DNA of 64,000 nt from Amorphochlora amoebiformis (lineage: Eukaryota; Cercozoa; Chlorarachniophyceae), in assembly GCA_054601695.1 (NCBI GenBank), contig BAAHQB010000003.1:806001-870000 (forward strand), in the 5' to 3' direction. Numbering within the stretch: position 1 is the first letter of the stretch; each line of letters starts with the position of its first letter. This document shows, in pieces, positions 63,723-64,000 of this stretch. A program made the position numbers and the translations under genes. The notes beneath the pieces were generated by a model. That model ran no database searches. It worked only from the letters and a program-made list of their open reading frames with translations, and was not told the origin of the DNA.

Positions 63723-64000
63723 TATAATTATCCATACACAAAGTATTGAGAAATACCTCTATGTATATGTACAAATAGATGTATAGCCTACTTTCATGGA
63801 TATAAACATATACACATGTATAGCTAAGTTCCATGGATATATACATACACACATGTATAGCTAACTTCCATGGATATATACATATACACATGTATAGCTA
63901 ACTTCCATAGATATATACATATACACATGTGTAGCTAACTTCCATGGATATATACATATACACATGTGTAGCCTACGCTTTATCACAGTTGAGATATGAG
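62335..64000 (-). CDS. C2CD5: C2CD5-like protein, partial (cut by window edge)
   Basis: Homologue of C2 domain-containing protein 5, a membrane-trafficking protein with an N-terminal C2 domain and later repeated alpha/beta domains; only part of a late domain is here. Exons: 63977-64000 (runs off the edge), 63501-63537, 62335-62449. They join in phase to [32 protein letters not shown] and [20 protein letters not shown]. The order 'FIRES ... F.H....E...[15 protein letters not shown]' is that of the family. It is convergent with P5CR. Its last exon or exons should lie between 62335 and about 61700; a candidate around 62118-62170 reads DFGFGCITTYMYF but is not secure. Confidence 0.82.
62443..62634 (-). 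repeat. 96-bp tandem duplication of a C2CD5 acceptor
   Basis: Two copies of GAGAGTCCTGAACAATTTTT, TTTCGAACATGTTGTGAG and the GA-rich part. On the coding strand each gives TTGTTCAG|GACTCTC; only 62449 continues into exon. Confidence 0.95.
63199..63404. mobile_element. Foldback (MITE-like) palindrome with telomeric repeats in its arms
   Basis: Arms of about 100 bases, from TTGGATAAAAATCACACCCC to TTAATTCT-type centre, meeting at AGCAGCT, AGGAT, AGCTGCT. The left arm carries GGGTTAGGGTTAGGG, the right arm CCCTAACCCTAACCC. No transposase; target duplications are not clear. It lies in a C2CD5 intron. Confidence 0.85.
63501..63537 (-). CDS. C2CD5: C2CD5-like exon: HFIRES
   Basis: GTCTCAG acceptor, (L)[11 protein letters not shown](G), donor GTTTTT. 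'FIRES' is conserved in C2CD5. Confidence 0.8.
63781..63976 (-). repeat. 46-bp donor-side minisatellite next to the C2CD5 edge exon
   Basis: Five copies of ACACATGTGTAGC(TAACTTCCATGG)-type units; the last begins at the GTAGGC donor of the exon at 63977. Confidence 0.88.
63977..64000 (-). CDS. C2CD5: C2CD5-like exon, partial
   Basis: HISTVIK in phase 1 before donor GTAGGC; the 5' part lies outside the window. A 46-bp donor-side minisatellite follows it on the coding strand (63781-63976). Confidence 0.6.

Overview
The window is nuclear DNA of a eukaryote. It has GT-AG spliceosomal introns, very short exons, vertebrate-type TTAGGG/CCCTAA tracts inside introns, and huge (TA)n and (CT)n/(GA)n microsatellites. 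Coding sequence is only a few percent of the bases. The gene set (UDP-glycosyltransferase, atypical SDR, P5C reductase, C2CD5-type protein) and the intron structure fit a microbial eukaryote (protist or alga) or another repeat-rich eukaryote; I cannot name the taxon. Nearly all long open frames here are translations of microsatellites (IYIY, SLSL, RERE) and are not genes. I found the real genes by joining short exons whose frames, splice sites and phases agree.

Layout. 287-10142 (-): scattered exon candidates of an unrecognised Lys/Arg-rich protein. 11035-15352 (-): a possible five-exon, 130-residue unknown protein, perhaps the 5' part of the same gene. 15785-39801 (+): a UDP-glycosyltransferase with at least 26 exons over 24 kb, from signal peptide to C-terminal membrane anchor. 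42543-50378 (-): an atypical short-chain dehydrogenase (NAD(P)-binding, NmrA-like) with 11 exons. 50566-60542 (+): pyrroline-5-carboxylate reductase with about 11-12 exons. 62335-64000 (-): the C-terminal part of a C2CD5-like protein that runs off the right edge. Strands alternate, so there are two divergent promoters (15353-15784 and 50379-50565) and two convergent 3' regions (39802-42542 and 60543-62334). Both convergent regions hold a CTAG-rich unique island.

Main observation. Many introns appear to have grown by repeated copying of their own splice junctions. Beside many exons lie 2 to 14 extra copies of the first or last exon bases plus the adjoining acceptor or donor, usually separated by (TA)n. 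Examples are a 22-bp donor minisatellite after UGT exon 20, a nine-copy donor array after UGT exon 10, acceptor arrays before UGT exons 9, 25 and 26 and SDR exons 6 and 7, and eight partial copies of P5CR exon 4. Many copies keep intact GT or AG dinucleotides, so they are potential decoy splice sites. No metabolic link between the four recognised genes is evident.
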